Positions 61,060-64,000 of a stretch of DNA of 64,000 nt are shown piece by piece. The translations under genes were made by a program, and so were the position numbers. The stretch comes from Halichondria panicea. Taxonomy: Eukaryota > Porifera > Demospongiae > Suberitida > Halichondriidae. A model generated the notes under the pieces. The model was not told the origin of the DNA. It saw only the letters and a list, made by a program, of their open reading frames with translations, and made no database searches. The first letter of the stretch is position 1, and every line of letters starts with the position of its first letter. Location of the stretch: positions 7,698,517 to 7,762,516 of the forward strand of contig NC_087380.1 in assembly GCF_963675165.1 (NCBI RefSeq), written 5' to 3'.

Positions 61060-62345
61060 GAACATGGTGCTTTTCGAGCATTGACTCGAGGCTACACTTA
61101 CTGGGCTTCTGGTAGATTGGAAGAAATTTGTGTAAACACCAAAAATCCTGATTGGGCCCATGTCAAGTGTAAGACAAAGCCGTCCATGAAAGTTGGAGTG
61201 TACAACACATACATTTTGCTTCGCCGAGAAGGAATGTGCCACTTCCTGCAGGGTGAGTTATAAGTCTATTGGCATTTGTCAAAGTTGAGCCCCCTTCAGA
61301 CAATCAGCTAGCTGTACGCATGTATCAGCTTTGCTGCATGCACTAATCCGAATGCTCCAAGTCTCGCTTCCAGAGGGAGTGTAGTTGAGAATGACCCTGT
61401 ACCATGTACATCCCTCCCATGCCAGTGGAAACCACCTCGGAAAAGTGCTTGTTTCAAAAAGCATGAATACTCAAAGCAAGGAAATCGATTTCTGTGGAGG
61501 ATTTCGATCCTAGGCCACAAAAGTATCGGGGCCAAGTCAACTCTCGGCTCTGTTGGAAAAAATGCGAGGAGAACAGCTGTGCATATCACTTTTATTTGAT
61601 AAACAATTTCGATGTGAAATATCCCAACAGCCTTGTAATGAGAATCTTCCAGGTGATAGTGACCTAAGAGCTACTGTAATGGCATTTAAGAAGACACTTG
61701 AAATGAAATGACACAGATGTGCCGTGAAATGGAAAGGAACACTTGTGAGCAGGCAAATTCCCCATTGTGGTTTTCTGTGAGAAGGTTTCGCTTAACTGCC
61801 TCCTTGTTTGGACCTCCTGATAACTTGGTTTTGCGCATTATACAGCCAAGAACCTTTTCTACTCCAGCTACCGCATACGGCCTAACTAACGAGAAAATAG
61901 CGATTCAGGAATACATATCCTACCAGAACCAAAAGTGTAATCAAGATTGATTGTAAGCTCATCGGGGGCTTTTTAGGTGCATCACCAGATGGAGCAGTAT
62001 ACAACCCCTCTAATACTCTAGAACCGTATGGATTTTTAGAGGTAAAATGTCCCTACTCCTGAAGCTTGTCATATTGAAGGATTCTACTGTACCTTGAACT
62101 CGGAGAAAAGTTTACAACTCAAAACAAGTCATGCCCAAGTGCAGGGTCAAATGTCTTTAGGAGAGCGCAGTTGGTGTGATTTTGTAGATTAGTGTTCAAC
62201 ACATTGCATTCGATGAGGCCTACTGGAGAGACAAACTGCTACCAAAGCTAACCTCATTTTATGATAATTGTGTTGCTCCTGAACTAGTCAGCCCATTGCA
62301 TTCACTGGGACTACCTATGCGTGATTTAACAAAGATGTCCGTTTG
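61060..62345 (+). pseudogene. Decayed YqaJ-like exonuclease gene
   Basis: Plus-strand pieces in different frames resemble YqaJ-type proteins of invertebrate genomes: ALTRGYTYWASGRLEEI near 61075, RRFRLTASLFG near 61785, FLGASPDGAVYN with EVKCPYS near 61970-62055 (the PD-(D/E)xK-like core) and YWRDKLLPKL near 62225. Stops and frameshifts separate them. It lies inside the gypsy-type element on the opposite strand, so it was carried in by an insertion, probably of a DNA transposon whose ends I could not define. Confidence 0.6.
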
Positions 62346-62807
62346 ATATAACATTAATTATTATCATGTCACATGTCAAAATAACAAAAAAATTTATTAA
62401 TTAAAAATCAGACTAAGCAAATGATTCAAATTCAGTGTCTGAAACACTACTCAGTGAATCAGTGTCGGAATCAGGTAAGTGTGCAATTTTCGAACCTGTT
62501 TTCGAACCTGGTCTTGGTGGTATCTACGATTACTCATTGTCACCGCGTACGAAACCGGCCCTGTCTTCTTGGCAATCGTACCTGCTAACCATTTGTCCCC
62601 TTGGAGGTAGTTCCTCACGAGCATAGTTCCTCACGAGCACGGGGTCACCTTCGCAAAGCAATCTCTCGTGCGCATGAGCATCGTGTTTTTGCTTTTGCTT
62701 TTGCTTCATTTGTTGTGTTTCCACTCTTTCAGCTGTCAAAGGTTCAAAGGTCTCAGTATGTCCAATTTTGACCTGGGTCTTCTTCTGAGTAACGCTTCAG
62801 CTGCTCA

Positions 62808-63497
62808 CTGGTGTTAAGGATGGCTCAGCCACATGGTGCACAGGGCATCATATCTTTGTGGTTGTGATATATTAATGGATGAAATTTAGTAGGAATGTAG
62901 TTTTGTACGAAATGTACACGCTTAATGTTTGGAGGTCATGTGACCTTCAGCGATGTCGTTACAGTGTGAATGTCGTTACAGTGTGATTAAGAAGATAAAA
63001 AAGGAGGATTAGAAACAAGTGTAGCCACACCCCCAAATTTTTTTATAAAGTACAACTCAGTTTTACCATTTTTGTGGTGCCCGGATATGATGCGTATCAT
63101 TTACAGGTGCACAGAAATCAGGAAAACTGTCGCATTTTCTATTTAATGCCCTCTACTTAAATATGCGTATTTCTAAAATGATAGACATCATATCCGGGCG
63201 CCATAAAAATGATAAAACTGAGTTGCACTTCACAAAAAAAGTTGGGGGTGTGGCTGCACTTGTTTGTATTCCGGAAATTGTAAAGTTGTATATTTCACTG
63301 TAGCTCCACCCCTGAAAGTCACATGACTTTAAAAACACATTCAACATGTTCCTTCATTATAAGACTACATTATTGCAAAGTTTCATCAGTTTTCATCAGT
63401 TTATATGTAACCATTCAAAAGATATAATCACATATACAAGAAATCCACAATAAATCCCAATAATTAATTGAGCCATCCTTAACAACACTGAGTGGTG
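62808..63497. mobile_element. Inverted-repeat element nested in retrotransposon
   Basis: Left end cactggtgttaaggatggct pairs with right end agccatccttaacaacactg. Further in, 63020-63090 and 63185-63255 form a strong palindrome (gccacacccccaa/ttgggggtgtggc and catcatatccgggc). About 690 bp, non-coding. It splits the gypsy-type integrase region. Confidence 0.8.
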
Positions 63498-64000
63498 CGA
63501 CTCCGGTGGTGGTTTGAGGAGTCAGCGTACAGAAATCTCACTTCTTTCCTTGGTTTTCTTCAATCCTCTTTTCACAATTTGCACCGCTCTCTCGGCGAGT
63601 CCATTGGAGGCCGGGCGGTAGGGTGCTGAGGTAACGTTTCAACACTCACAAAACACGTACCATTGTCGGTGACGATCGTTTCAGGTAGCCCAAATTGAGC
63701 AAACAAGGGTCTCAGTTCTTCTATCACCGCGGAGGAAGTTGCGGAAGGTGTACAAAACGCTTCGATCCACTTAGAGTGGGCGTCTATCAGGACCAAATAC
63801 ATCTTACCATGCACAGGCCCAGCATAATCCAGGTCAACTCCAAGGCTGCAACGGGGCAAGAGCCGGGGTTGCTTGAGACATTTGACACTCATTTGACACT
63901 CAGTACATAGGTGGACTACCGTCTCGATGTCGCTCGTGATTCCGGGCCACCATACATACGACCTTGACAAACCGAACAATTCCGGGGTGTCCCTCGTGCA

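Larger units (their letters stand above)
60817..63979 (-). pseudogene. Ty3/gypsy-type retrotransposon pol 3' part, broken
   Basis: Minus strand, running off the right edge. 63979-63572 encodes integrase: an H2C2-type zinc-finger end (HLCTECQ), then catalytic-core segments DLDYAGPV and TIVTDNG with two of the three acidic residues. The frame is disrupted before the third. 62739-62530 encodes an integrase C-terminal segment (GDPVLVRNY). The pol C-terminus lies near 61030-60900, followed by the polypurine tract. Two foreign segments interrupt it: an inverted-repeat element (62808-63497) and a YqaJ-like sequence (about 61060-62345). The breaks make it inactive. Confidence 0.75.

Overview
The window is intron-rich, AT-rich animal genomic DNA with two 200-base assembly gaps (23331-23530 and 58112-58311). 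Short introns, short head-to-head promoters, AT-rich spacers full of small inverted-repeat elements, and genes mixing Roc-like GTPase, COR-like, Death and CARD-like domains suggest an early-branching metazoan, most likely a demosponge of the Amphimedon type. The species is an inference; the metazoan origin is well supported.

Left third (1-23.3 kb) is a dense block of conserved genes. On the minus strand, 160-2276 holds the first three exons of ORC1 (BAH domain plus a repeat-rich disordered linker), running off the left edge. Head-to-head with it, 2701-15512 (+) is a complete 21-exon MAST-type kinase (DUF1908, AGC kinase, PDZ; 1415 codons). Tail-to-tail with that is a single-exon PB1-domain gene (15797-16564, -) with a TATA box and a perfect four-unit heat-shock element upstream. 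Next is a complete 14-exon AP-1 mu subunit gene (17105-20548, -; 422 aa). From a 210-bp shared promoter, a plus-strand gene (20759 to the gap at 23331) fuses a CUE-like domain to an ADAR-type adenosine deaminase domain whose catalytic Glu is Val.

The middle (23.5-31.7 kb, 33-39.5 kb, 45.6-53.9 kb) is mobile-element territory: an imperfect 2.2-kb palindrome, several small inverted-repeat elements, three piggyBac-like non-autonomous elements with TTAA target sites (two of them inverted around a 1.2-kb spacer), and a LINE fragment.

Two large Roc/COR-like GTPase genes with Death-superfamily domains sit in this region. Gene A (31801-32985 plus 39547-45594, +) reads Death - uncharacterised helical domain - uncharacterised region - Roc/COR-like - degenerate Roc/COR-like - Death - CARD-like, with every resolvable intron in phase 1. 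Gene B (53907-58089, +) has one Roc/COR-like unit with a Pro/Thr-rich insertion, then Death and CARD-like domains. By family logic they may be cytoplasmic sensor or scaffold proteins of an innate-immunity or cell-death type; that function is inferred, not shown.

The right end (60.7-64 kb) is a broken Ty3/gypsy-type retrotransposon on the minus strand, interrupted by a decayed YqaJ-like gene (+) and by a small inverted-repeat element.
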